Source: Chryseobacterium mucoviscidosis
GTDB taxonomy: Bacteria; Bacteroidota; Bacteroidia; Flavobacteriales; Weeksellaceae
Length of the DNA: 64,000 bases
Reading direction: 5' to 3'
Assembly (NCBI RefSeq): GCF_002177115.1
Contig: NZ_MVAG01000128.1
Coordinates: forward strand, 310,001 to 374,000
In this document: piece by piece, positions 44,017-51,799 of the stretch
Numbering within the stretch: the stretch's first letter is position 1
Layout of the letters: every line of letters begins with the position of its first letter
Position numbers and translations under genes: made by a program
Notes under the pieces: generated by a model
Told to the model about the DNA's origin: nothing
The model's input: only the letters and a program-made list of their open reading frames with translations
Databases searched by the model: none

Positions 44017-44718
44017 TTATTGGGCAATCTGTTTTCTTACCTCATCTTCGGTTACCAATCCCAGATTATCCCAAACGATTTTATCGTTTTTATAGAGTTT
44101 GAGCACCGGAAGCGCAGAAACGTTGAGTTGTTTACAGAGTTCTGTGTTTTCATCAACATTAATTCTTACGATCTTTACTTTATCCGGCATTTCGGCAGCC
44201 ATTTTTTTGAGGAAAGGTTCCATTTTTTTGCACGGAGCGCACCATTCTGCATAGAAGTCTACCAAAACGGGCGTTTTGCTTTTCAACAAATCATTGTATT
44301 GTGCAAGAGTGATTCCTTTGGCTGTTGATGTTTTGATCTCGGGAAGATCTGCGTTTCTCCATTTCATCATTCCGCCCTGCATTTCGTAGACGTTTTTATA
44401 GCCTAATTCTCTGAGTTTTGCGGCTGCAGCGGTGCTTCTCGGCCCACTCATACAGTAAACGAAAACAGGTTTATTTTTATCTAAAGCGGCTGCTTTTTCT
44501 ATGAAATCTCCTCCGTTCCAGTCGATATTCATTGCGTTTTTCAGATGTCCGTTTTTAAATTCTCCGGAGGTTCTTACGTCCACTAACTGTGCGTCTTTGG
44601 TTTTATCGAGTTTCTGGGAAAATTCGGTTGCGGGAAGTACATTATCTGTTATACTCTGTGCTTTTCCGCATCCTGTAATGACTACTAAAAATAATGCAAT
44701 GATGATGTTTCTGTACAT
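44017..44718 (-). CDS. Rhodanese-thioredoxin fusion lipoprotein
   Basis: A 233-residue two-domain protein. Seen: lipoprotein signal (cysteine in VVITGC); a rhodanese domain (about 30-125) with the loop VYCMSGPRSTAAA containing the persulfide-carrying cysteine; then a thioredoxin domain with VDFYAEWCAPCKKMEPF and cis-proline in VSALPVLKLY. The fusion implies sulfur or persulfide transfer coupled to thiol reduction in the envelope. Stop and start spacing to the neighbours is 1-3 bases, so it is tightly co-expressed with trxA and the TlpA-like gene. Confidence 0.88.
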   Translation of the reverse strand: MYRNIIIALFLVVITGCGKAQSITDNVLPATEFSQKLDKTKDAQLVDVRTSGEFKNGHLKNAMNIDWNGGDFIEKAAALDKNKPVFVYCMSGPRSTAAAAKLRELGYKNVYEMQGGMMKWRNADLPEIKTSTAKGITLAQYNDLLKSKTPVLVDFYAEWCAPCKKMEPFLKKMAAEMPDKVKIVRINVDENTELCKQLNVSALPVLKLYKNDKIVWDNLGLVTEDEVRKQIAQ

Positions 44719-44719
44719 T

Positions 44720-45016
44720 TTAAATGTTTTGTTTTATTAATCTTTCCAATTCGTCTGCCTGAAATACTCCAGACTGTTTCCACTTCACTTCTCCGTTTTT
44801 AAAGATCATTAAAGTAGGAACGCTTCTGATTCCGAATTGTGCGGCAACTGCCTGATTTTTATCGACATCTATTTTGATTATATTTGCCGAATCTCCGATT
44901 GTTTTTTTAAGATCCTGAAGAATGGGAGCCTGCATTTTGCACGGACCGCACCATTCTGCGAAAAAGTCTACCAAAACGGGTTTATCCTGACTGATGATTT
45001 CCTGAAATTTGTTCAT
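44720..45016 (-). CDS. trxA: Thioredoxin
   Basis: A 98-residue cytosolic thioredoxin with VDFFAEWCGPCKMQAPIL (canonical WCGPC) and RSVPTLMIFKNGE (cis-proline loop). It lacks a signal peptide, unlike the thioredoxin domains encoded next to it, so the operon covers both cytosol and envelope. It is slightly shorter than the usual 105-108 residues at the N-terminus. The 24-base gap to the DUF2892 gene supports one transcript. Confidence 0.93.
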   Translation of the reverse strand: MNKFQEIISQDKPVLVDFFAEWCGPCKMQAPILQDLKKTIGDSANIIKIDVDKNQAVAAQFGIRSVPTLMIFKNGEVKWKQSGVFQADELERLIKQNI

Positions 45017-45040
45017 ATTCTATTTTGTTTATTAATGGTT

Positions 45041-45277
45041 TTATTTGATTTCTTCATATTCAATTTCATCATTGATCTGCTTATGATTTTTGGCGGAAAC
45101 CGAACAGCTTCCTCCTGAACAGCATGCGATATTCAGCAATGGCATCACTGTAAAAATCACTCCTGTAATAATCAGAAACCACATTCCTGATTTTAACGCT
45201 TCAATGGTGAGGAATATTCCCATTGCCAATCGCAGAAGTCTTACAAAGTTCCAGTTTTTAAATAGATTGTGAAACAT
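45041..45277 (-). CDS. DUF2892/YgaP-like small membrane protein
   Basis: A 78-residue protein with two hydrophobic segments (LRLAMGIFLTIEALKSGMW and FLIITGVIFTVMPLLNIACC) and a cysteine cluster (CCSGGSC) after the second. It resembles the membrane hairpin of YgaP, where it is fused to a rhodanese domain. Here the rhodanese is the separate gene directly upstream, so the two probably act together at the inner membrane in sulfur trafficking. Confidence 0.75.
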   Translation of the reverse strand: MFHNLFKNWNFVRLLRLAMGIFLTIEALKSGMWFLIITGVIFTVMPLLNIACCSGGSCSVSAKNHKQINDEIEYEEIK

Positions 45278-45321
45278 TTTTTGATTTTTTATTTTACCGT
45301 AGATTTACTTTCGGCTGAAAA

Positions 45322-45651
45322 TCAATCTATATTTTTGATTTTCTGCATCGTTTTTACTACATTTTCTAAACTTCCGCCATTCACCACATTTGAAATACCG
45401 TTTTTTTCCAGTGTTCCTTTTGCCATGGCGCTTCTGTTTCCGCTTCTGCAGAATACAATGATCTCGCTTTTGTTTTTAAACTTTGAAATCTGATTTCTAA
45501 TTTCGTTCAGTGGAATATTCTGTGCGCCTTTTACACTTCCTGAAGCGAATTCGGAAGGAGTTCTCACATCAACCAGAAAAAAATTGTTTTCCAATGCATT
45601 TTCCAGTGCGGAGTTATCTTTTTTGCCAAATAATATGGATAATAAGTTCAT
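45322..45651 (-). CDS. Single-domain rhodanese sulfurtransferase
   Basis: A 109-residue rhodanese with VDVRTPSEFASGSVKGAQNI (the usual strand-loop) and active loop VFCRSGNRSAMA with the persulfide cysteine. No export signal. It transfers sulfane sulfur to thiols, probably to the neighbouring thioredoxins or the DUF2892 protein. An ATG at 45681 would add ten residues (MKFVLVNIVR); the internal ATG at 45651 (MNLLSILFGKK) matches the family start better. First gene of the thiol operon. Confidence 0.87.
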   Translation of the reverse strand: MNLLSILFGKKDNSALENALENNFFLVDVRTPSEFASGSVKGAQNIPLNEIRNQISKFKNKSEIIVFCRSGNRSAMAKGTLEKNGISNVVNGGSLENVVKTMQKIKNID

Positions 45652-45754
45652 TCGTACAATATTTACAAGGACAAATTTCATGATTAAAAAACTGTTTTAT
45701 TGCTACTTTTGTTACATAAGTATTTTTCTAAATTACTTTGATAAAAGATTGACG

Positions 45755-45786
45755 AAAAAAAGCCACACATTCCGAAGAACCGTGGC
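45755..45786 (-). terminator. Terminator of the carotenoid operon
   Basis: GCCAC (45762-45766) pairs with GTGGC (45782-45786), followed on the minus strand by seven T. It isolates the carotenoid operon from the thiol operon. Confidence 0.7.
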
Positions 45787-45826
45787 CTGAAAAATAGATT
45801 TTAGAGAAGATTATATGATGATAGAA

Positions 45827-46534
45827 TTATGCAGTTACTTCAATTGCCTGCTCTTTCTTTTTAAATTTCTGAAAAAGGAAAATATTCCAGAGAATCATCT
45901 CATAACCGTAAACCGTATCTTCAATCGGGATGGTTAAGATCCTGATTCCCAGAAAATGTTCCGGATTATAATTTACGATGGGAGAATCCAGTCCTGTACC
46001 GGTAAGAATTCCGTTAACACTTAAAAAACCGGGCATTAAAATCAAATAAATAAAAGAGGCTTTGCCAATCCATCTTGCGTTTAGTATGAAATACAGTACA
46101 AACATACTGATCGCCGTCGTTAAGCACGTCATAAACGGATAGATTCTGTCTCTACAGTACAATGCGAGAATAATTAAAGTAACGATAGAAAAAATAACGA
46201 ATATTTTCTCCATCTCTGGTTTCCAGTCGAGCTTAAAAAATTTATCGAGGCAGAAGTAGGTAAACATGCAGGAGAAAGGGATACAGAAGAAAAAAAGTAT
46301 TTCTTCTATCGGCAGATTAACAATTCTGAGTCCTATAAGATATTTATCGTTAAACCACCACACTCCTATTTTGGTAAACCAGATATCCCAGATGATAAAA
46401 AACAGGGCTACAATAGAGGAAGCAAGAATAAATGCTTTAAAATGTCTGTTGAATTTTATCTTATGATGAAAGGAAAAAATGAAGCAGACAATAATTGTAA
46501 AAAAATTAACTAACAGATAGGTATATTGCTGCAT
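45827..46534 (-). CDS. crtYcd: Lycopene beta-cyclase, CarR/CrtYcd type
   Basis: A 235-residue integral membrane protein with about seven spans in two related halves, each with a proline-glutamate signature (NLPIEEILFFFCIPF and IPIEDTVYGYEMILW). This is the lycopene cyclase domain in which crtYc and crtYd halves are fused, as in Bacteroidota. It converts lycopene to beta-carotene without net redox change. Last gene of the carotenoid operon; its start is 2 bases after the crtZ stop. Confidence 0.9.
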   Translation of the reverse strand: MQQYTYLLVNFFTIIVCFIFSFHHKIKFNRHFKAFILASSIVALFFIIWDIWFTKIGVWWFNDKYLIGLRIVNLPIEEILFFFCIPFSCMFTYFCLDKFFKLDWKPEMEKIFVIFSIVTLIILALYCRDRIYPFMTCLTTAISMFVLYFILNARWIGKASFIYLILMPGFLSVNGILTGTGLDSPIVNYNPEHFLGIRILTIPIEDTVYGYEMILWNIFLFQKFKKKEQAIEVTA

Positions 46535-46536
46535 TT

Positions 46537-46995
46537 TCAGGTAGTTTGTTTTTTAAAATACATTTTGAAGTACTTTACCGGAACCCAAAGAAATCCGAAA
46601 CACTCCCCTCTTTCTTTTCCTGTATGTTTATGATGCTGCTTGTGCGCTCTCCGGATTGCCAAAAGGTATGGATTCTGGGTATTTCTGAGAACTTTAAAGC
46701 GCTGATGAATGAAAATATCATGAACGAAAAAGTAGGCCATTCCGTACAGGGCAATTCCGACTCCGATGTAAAACCAGTGGTTAAAATTCTGCATGGTTCC
46801 GTAATACATCAGAATAATCGTAGGAACAGCAAAAATAACGAAGAAATAATCGTTTTTTTCCAATGGCCCGTCGTTGCTGTGATCATGATGATCTTTGTGA
46901 AGTGACCACAAAAAACCATGCATAACATATTTATGGATAATCCACGTCATTCCTTCCATAATAAAGAATGTGGCAGCTACAATTAGAAAATTCAT
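46537..46995 (-). CDS. crtZ: Beta-carotene 3-hydroxylase
   Basis: A 152-residue di-iron membrane hydroxylase of the fatty acid hydroxylase superfamily. The histidine boxes are intact: HKYVMHG, HKDHHDHSND, FVHDIFIHQRF and RRAHKQHHKH. It adds hydroxyls to the beta rings of beta-carotene, giving zeaxanthin. Its ATG overlaps the stop of the upstream SRPBCC gene by one base, which indicates translational coupling. Confidence 0.93.
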   Translation of the reverse strand: MNFLIVAATFFIMEGMTWIIHKYVMHGFLWSLHKDHHDHSNDGPLEKNDYFFVIFAVPTIILMYYGTMQNFNHWFYIGVGIALYGMAYFFVHDIFIHQRFKVLRNTQNPYLLAIRRAHKQHHKHTGKERGECFGFLWVPVKYFKMYFKKQTT

Positions 46996-47465
46996 TATTT
47001 GGCTGTATTTTTATTAAACATCTCTTCCAAAATCTTATATCTGTACGTGAAAATATCTTCCACTTTTTTCTTTACAAGAACAGTGTGCGCAATTTCTCCC
47101 AAAAACCCCAAAGGCAATTCGTAATCCACCGTATCTTTCATAAAAATACCATTTTCATTGGGAATAAACTCGTGATGATGATGCCACAGCTTATAAGGTC
47201 CCTGTTCCTGAAAATCCGTAAAACTCTTCTGATAATCTACCTGAATAATTTTCGTTCTCCACTTCATTTTTATTCCGAACAAAGGAGAAACGTAATAATC
47301 AATGTTCATTCCTTCGTAGATTTCGTCATTTTCCATTTTGGTGCGGACAACAAAGTTCATCTCTTTAGGAGTAATTTTGGAAAGATTGTTTGCCGAAGAA
47401 AAAAATTTCCATGCGGTTTCGATATCACAATTCAACTGCTGCTCTCTGTATAATCTATGTCTCAT
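46995..47465 (-). CDS. SRPBCC-family protein in the carotenoid operon
   Basis: A 156-residue START/Bet v1-like protein (opening RHRLYREQQLNCDIETAWKF then FSSANNLSKITP, and later FMKDTVDYELPLGFLGEIAH), as in proteins often annotated as cyclase/dehydrase or cell-division inhibitor SulA-like. These folds bind hydrophobic ligands. Its fixed place between crtB and crtZ suggests a lipid- or carotenoid-handling role, but no function is established to my knowledge. The ATG at 47465 is chosen; an upstream ATG at 47519 lies within the end of crtB and adds an unlike stretch. Confidence 0.8.
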   Translation of the reverse strand: MRHRLYREQQLNCDIETAWKFFSSANNLSKITPKEMNFVVRTKMENDEIYEGMNIDYYVSPLFGIKMKWRTKIIQVDYQKSFTDFQEQGPYKLWHHHHEFIPNENGIFMKDTVDYELPLGFLGEIAHTVLVKKKVEDIFTYRYKILEEMFNKNTAK

Positions 47466-47490
47466 TATTAAGGGTATAAAGTGAATGTAT

Positions 47491-48327
47491 CTACAAAAAA
47501 GATGTTTTATATTGTACATAGCTGCTCATCATCAGAGAAAGTTTTCTTCCGTTGGATATTCTTATTCTCTGGTTGATAATTTTGGTTGCGGATGTTTTTT
47601 TAATTTTTCTGAAAAGTGAAATGTAATATCTGTATGCCAAATAAACGCCGAATCTTGAGGATGGAGGTAATTTTCTGATGCCTTCCAGTGCAATTTTAAA
47701 CTCTTCTTCAATTTCTTTTTCAATCTGAGCTTTTACTGCATTATCAAAGTATGAAATATCAACATTTGGGAAGTAAGAACGTCCTAAGATCTTATAATCA
47801 TCTTTCATGTCGCGAAGGAAATTCACTTTCTGAAAAGCCGATCCTAAAGTCATGGCATAAGGTTTCAGCCTTTCAAATTCATCAATATTTCCTTCTGTAA
47901 AAATATGAAGACACATTAATCCTACCACTTCTGCAGAACCCAGAATATATTCTTTGTATAAATCTGAATTATAATCAATCTTCTGGAGATCCATTTCCAT
48001 ACTTTTCAGAAACTGATGAATCAGCGCATGATCGATTTTATATTGATGAACGGTTTCCTGAAAAGAGTGAAGCACAGGATTCAAAGAAATTTTATCTTCC
48101 AAAGCACAGAATGTTTCTTCTTTATATTTTGAAAGAAGTTTCTGCTTATCATGATCATGAAAACTGTCTACGATTTCGTCGGCAAGACGCACATAACCGT
48201 AGATGGCATAGATTGGATTCCGTATTTTCGGAGAAAGCGCCATAATTCCTAAAGAAAAACTGGTGCTGTACTGTCTGGTTGTTTCCCTGCTGATTTTATA
48301 AGACAGGTCATCAAAAAGTTTTTTCAT
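47491..48327 (-). CDS. crtB: Phytoene synthase
   Basis: A 278-residue squalene/phytoene synthase. Seen: YSTSFSLGIMALSPKIRNPI at the N-terminus; the first aspartate motif VRLADEIVDSFHDHD; QKVNFLRDMKDDYKILGRSY as the second aspartate-rich motif; and a C-terminal helix region. It joins two geranylgeranyl diphosphates to phytoene, with Mg2+, in the cytosol at the membrane surface. No GGPP synthase is in the window. Two bases separate it from crtI. Confidence 0.94.
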   Translation of the reverse strand: MKKLFDDLSYKISRETTRQYSTSFSLGIMALSPKIRNPIYAIYGYVRLADEIVDSFHDHDKQKLLSKYKEETFCALEDKISLNPVLHSFQETVHQYKIDHALIHQFLKSMEMDLQKIDYNSDLYKEYILGSAEVVGLMCLHIFTEGNIDEFERLKPYAMTLGSAFQKVNFLRDMKDDYKILGRSYFPNVDISYFDNAVKAQIEKEIEEEFKIALEGIRKLPPSSRFGVYLAYRYYISLFRKIKKTSATKIINQRIRISNGRKLSLMMSSYVQYKTSFL

Positions 48328-48329
48328 AG

Positions 48330-49799
48330 TTAATTCAATTTAATTGCTTCTCTGGCGACTATTTTACCTGATATAATGGACGGCGGAACTCCTGGTCCCG
48401 GAACCGTTAGCTGACCTGTATAAAGAAGGTTTTTAACTTTTCTGTTTTTTACAGAAGGTTTTAAAACTGCAGTTTGTGATAAGGTGTTGGCAAGACCATA
48501 CGCATTTCCTTTGTATGCGTTATAATCTTTTTTAAAATCTTCTACGCAGTAGCTTCTTTTGTACTCTAATTTAGCAATAAGATCTGAAGTTCCGGTATGT
48601 TTTTCCAGTCTTGAGATCATTTCAAGGAAATATTTTTCTCTCATTTCTTCAGAATCTTCAATTCCCGGCGCAACAGGCATCAGAAGAAATACATTCTCTC
48701 CGTTTTCCGGTGCGGTATCTTTATCTGTTTTTGAAGGGCAACAAGCGTAAAACAATGGTTTGGTAGGCCATTTTTTATCTTCGTAAATTTCATTGGTATG
48801 AAGCTCAAGATCGTTTTCAAAAAATAAAGTGTGATGGGTAAGATTGGGAATCTTTTCGTTAAAACCTAAATAATAGATAAGACATGAAGGAGCAAATACT
48901 CTCTTTTCCCAATATTTTTCGTCATAATTTCTGTGAGATTCCGGAAGTAAAGTTTCGGTATGCTGATAATCTGATGAAGCTATAACTGTATCGAATCTAA
49001 ATTCCTCACCGTTTATTTTCAGACCGACCGCTCTATTGTTTTCAAGAATAATTTTCTCGACGTTGGAATTAAAATGAAAATGCACTCCGTTTTCGGAAGC
49101 GATCTGCATCATTGCCTGTGTAACTTTTGCAAAACCTCCCATCGGATACCATGTTCCCAATTTGTAGCCGCCGTAATTCATTAAACTGTAAAGAGCCGGA
49201 ATATCTTTTGGTGCTGCTCCTAAAAAGATTACTGGAAATTCCATAAGCATAATAAGCTTAGGATTTTTGAAGTATTTTCTTACAAAGCGCTGAAAATTCG
49301 TCAGTAAATCTAATTTTAAAGCACTTTTTGCAATTTTTGGAGAAACAAATTCAAACCATGAATGGCAGGGTTTATTAACAAAATCTTTCATGCCGACTTC
49401 ATATTTGTACTGTGCGTCGTTCATAAACTCGTCAAGTTGCTTTCCTGCTCCTTTTTCAATGCTTTCGAAAAGGTTTTTCATCTCTTCATAGCTTTCCGGA
49501 ATTCCCATCACTCCGTCTGAAAATACCATTTCAAACTGAGGATTCAGAGGAATAAGATCGTAAAAATCTGAAGATTTTCTTCCAAAATCGTTGAAAAAGG
49601 CTTCGATAATATCGGGCATCCAATACCAGCTTGGTCCCATATCAAATACGTAACCATTATCCGTTGTAAATTGTCTGGCTCTTCCTCCCACTCCACTGTT
49701 TTTTTCGAAAACATGAACTTCGTATCCGTCTTTGGATAAATAGGAAGCTGCCGACAAGCCGGAAAATCCTGAACCGATAATTGCTACTTTTTTGCTCAT
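48330..49799 (-). CDS. crtI: Phytoene desaturase
   Basis: A 489-residue FAD-dependent desaturase. The N-terminal dinucleotide fold is VAIIGSGFSGLSAASYLSKD followed by VFEKNSGVGGRARQF; the C-terminal signature is YTGQLTVPGPGVPPSIISGK. It introduces the double bonds that convert phytoene to lycopene (bacterial CrtI type, all four steps in one enzyme). The frame is open to 49895 but the ATG at 49799 starts at the FAD domain (MSKKVAIIG) and follows the marR stop by 4 bases. Confidence 0.95.
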   Translation of the reverse strand: MSKKVAIIGSGFSGLSAASYLSKDGYEVHVFEKNSGVGGRARQFTTDNGYVFDMGPSWYWMPDIIEAFFNDFGRKSSDFYDLIPLNPQFEMVFSDGVMGIPESYEEMKNLFESIEKGAGKQLDEFMNDAQYKYEVGMKDFVNKPCHSWFEFVSPKIAKSALKLDLLTNFQRFVRKYFKNPKLIMLMEFPVIFLGAAPKDIPALYSLMNYGGYKLGTWYPMGGFAKVTQAMMQIASENGVHFHFNSNVEKIILENNRAVGLKINGEEFRFDTVIASSDYQHTETLLPESHRNYDEKYWEKRVFAPSCLIYYLGFNEKIPNLTHHTLFFENDLELHTNEIYEDKKWPTKPLFYACCPSKTDKDTAPENGENVFLLMPVAPGIEDSEEMREKYFLEMISRLEKHTGTSDLIAKLEYKRSYCVEDFKKDYNAYKGNAYGLANTLSQTAVLKPSVKNRKVKNLLYTGQLTVPGPGVPPSIISGKIVAREAIKLN

Positions 49800-49803
49800 A
49801 GTT

Positions 49804-50475
49804 TTAGTTTTTGAATGTGTATTCCTGATAAACGGTGTTGATAAGATCTTTGCTGTCGATATTTCTGGAAAATATCGGATGATGAAAACGATCAAGCTTG
49901 TTCAGAATACGTATAAGTTCCATTTTTTCTATATGATTTAGGTTTCCTGCAACAATATTTGTAGCAGTGCGGATCTTCTCCATTTGTTTTTCCAAAGCCA
50001 GTCTCCCTTTTTCTGAGATGCTGATGTACTTACTTCGCTTATCGTCATCAGATTCGGTCTGCTCGATCCATCCCTGTTTTAATAATCTTGTAATAATGAG
50101 CATTCCCGCAGGTTTTTCCTGAATATTTTTTTTAATCAGCTCTGTTTTGGTCATTCTTCCAAAAGCTCTCAGATTAATCAGGTATATAAATTCTTCCTGC
50201 GTAGAAAATTCGGAATCCGCGATTGCAGATTTAGAATAAGTTTTTGCATATCTGTTAAGATGTACCAAAAGTGTATTAATGGCACTTTCAGGACTTCTTC
50301 CATTCTCTTTTCCTTCCCAGTAGGGTTCTGTCTCCTTATTCTTATTTTTAGAAGATTCTTTATCAGATATCCAGGATTTAAATCCATCAATATCTTTAGA
50401 ATATAAATTTCCGGAATTTTCTGCTTCAAATTCTTCTAATAATCCTATTATGTCTTTAATCAAAGAATATTCCAT
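49804..50475 (-). CDS. MarR-family regulator heading the carotenoid operon
   Basis: A 223-residue winged-helix regulator. The MarR core is in the second half (LNLRAFGRMTKTELIKKNIQ for the early helices; PAGMLIITRLLKQGWIEQTE for the recognition helix; DDKRSKYISISEKGRLALEK for the wing). The about 90-residue N-terminal extension (WISDKESSKNKNKETEPYWE) is unusual for MarR and may be a sensor. The ATG at 50475 (MEYSLIKDIIG) is preferred over 50496. A perfect palindrome overlapping its promoter suggests it represses itself and the whole crt operon. Confidence 0.87.
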   Translation of the reverse strand: MEYSLIKDIIGLLEEFEAENSGNLYSKDIDGFKSWISDKESSKNKNKETEPYWEGKENGRSPESAINTLLVHLNRYAKTYSKSAIADSEFSTQEEFIYLINLRAFGRMTKTELIKKNIQEKPAGMLIITRLLKQGWIEQTESDDDKRSKYISISEKGRLALEKQMEKIRTATNIVAGNLNHIEKMELIRILNKLDRFHHPIFSRNIDSKDLINTVYQEYTFKN

Positions 50476-50486
50476 TTTGTAAAAAT

Positions 50487-50504
50487 TAGTATACAAATAT
50501 ACTA
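50487..50504. promoter_or_regulatory. Palindromic operator over the crt operon promoter
   Basis: TAGTATA CAAA TATACTA, a perfect 7-bp inverted repeat with 4-bp spacer. The minus-strand -7 element TATATTTG (50501-50494) lies inside it. The marR ATG is 12 bases away. Size and placement are typical of MarR sites. Confidence 0.65.
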
Positions 50505-50576
50505 TTTAATTTAAACTAATAAATATTTATACACTTAAATATTTTTTATTACCTTTAAAAATTATAAGATCTGGGT

Positions 50577-50846
50577 ATGAAAAATGATTCTGAAGCGGAA
50601 AAAACAGTTTCTGTTGATTCTAAAAAGTATATTAATGATTATCTGCATTCCTGTGTAAAAAAGGAATTCGGACTTGAAATCTTTTTCGGCGAAGAATACG
50701 AAATAATGCAGAACATTGTTTCCAATAAATCTATGATTGTCCCTACATTTTCCGATTCCATTATAGAAAATCCCAAACTTCATGCTTTTCTGAAAGCACA
50801 TATTGCGCATCTTAATAAAGAAATGTTTGCTTCTGAGATTTCATAG
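50577..50846 (+). CDS. Small protein of unknown function
   Basis: An 89-residue soluble protein that I do not recognise (MKNDSEAEKTVSVDSKKYIN...). It is charged, has one cysteine, and has no signal peptide or membrane segment. It is divergent from marR, with about 100 bases between, so the crt operator region may also influence it. A hairpin terminator follows 27 bases after the stop, supporting a real transcription unit. Confidence 0.6.
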   Translation: MKNDSEAEKTVSVDSKKYINDYLHSCVKKEFGLEIFFGEEYEIMQNIVSNKSMIVPTFSDSIIENPKLHAFLKAHIAHLNKEMFASEIS

Positions 50847-50873
50847 AAACAACTGATAAAACAAAATTATGAA

Positions 50874-50900
50874 AGGCGTTCTGAGAATTTCAGAATGCCT
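50874..50900 (+). terminator. Hairpin terminator after the small divergent gene
   Basis: An 11-bp stem with one G:U pair (50874-50884 with 50890-50900), followed by TATTTATTTC. The remaining 50901-51082 shows no gene. Confidence 0.6.
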
Positions 50901-51082
50901 TATTTATTTCCAACCCCAAAATTCCCGATGTAAAACATCTCAATTCTGCATTGTTTATCTCCTGAAACAGTTCAGAAAAATCCCAATTCAATTTTTCAAA
51001 AAGATAAAACAAAACAGAAAGACAAAAGCTCAATTATGTTAAGTTTAAAAAATAAATAACTAAAATTCAACATATTAAAATA

Positions 51083-51144
51083 AAATAGATACACAATAGA
51101 TAGGCTTTTTTTGTGTTTAAACAGGTTTGTTTGCGTTCCTTTGA
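51083..51144 (+). promoter_or_regulatory. Shared upstream box and promoter, copy 1
   Basis: AATAGATACACAATAGATAG, then GC and a T7 tract ending TTG (51111-51113), 23-nt spacer, TTCCTTTG (51137-51144). The AATAGAT...T-tract part recurs at 57383 and in weaker form at 56451. Confidence 0.5.
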
Positions 51145-51210
51145 ACCAGAAAACATAATCAGTTCCAATTGTCCCGTTTTATTTATCCATCTGCAAAAAA
51201 CTTTTTTAAA

Positions 51211-51738
51211 ATGAAAAAAGTTTTTACTGTTTTTATATTACTGCTTGTTCAGTTCTGTCCTTCTCAGATTTTCGTATCAGAAGGAACATATATTTATGCA
51301 GAAAAAGAATCACTATTCGACTCAGTTATAACAAAAGTTCCGATAGATCATAAATTATCTGTTAAAATTTCGTCTGAAAAAAACAGCAAAAAAAGTCTCA
51401 GGGAAAGAAGAACAAAACATAAAGGTATTTCCAGAAAACTTGATTCGGTAAATAAAAGTACAGCAGGAAAAAAAATAGAAAACAAAGAATCTTCCGAGGT
51501 AAATTTTAAAGATTTCCCCAATACAAACAATCACTTTCAAACAACTAAGAGACAAAATTACGCTGTAACATCTACGCAGGTTTTTAAAGTTATAGACATA
51601 GCTGTAACAAAATATCTTGTAAACCAAGATTATGATTACAGTGAAGTAAAAATTTTAAAATCAAAAATTTTTCATTTTTTCTCTCAACCAGCCAACGTAT
51701 GTTTTTCTGTAAGACCTCCTCCTATTCTTTCAATATAA
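51211..51738 (+). CDS. Small exported protein of unknown function
   Basis: A 175-residue protein with signal peptide MKKVFTVFILLLVQFCPSQ, a Ser/Lys-rich middle (SEKNSKKSLRERRTKHKGIS) and a hydrophobic C-terminus ending SVRPPPILSI. I do not recognise a family. It is the first gene of a run leading to the large adhesin 61 bases downstream, so a helper role in its export or display is possible. The ATG at 51211 is preferred over a non-ATG start at 51169, since it begins the signal peptide. Confidence 0.65.
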   Translation: MKKVFTVFILLLVQFCPSQIFVSEGTYIYAEKESLFDSVITKVPIDHKLSVKISSEKNSKKSLRERRTKHKGISRKLDSVNKSTAGKKIENKESSEVNFKDFPNTNNHFQTTKRQNYAVTSTQVFKVIDIAVTKYLVNQDYDYSEVKILKSKIFHFFSQPANVCFSVRPPPILSI

Positions 51739-51799
51739 ATGAAAACAATTTGATGAAATATTTTGGTGACTATAACCAATAAATAAAATTTTTAAAATA

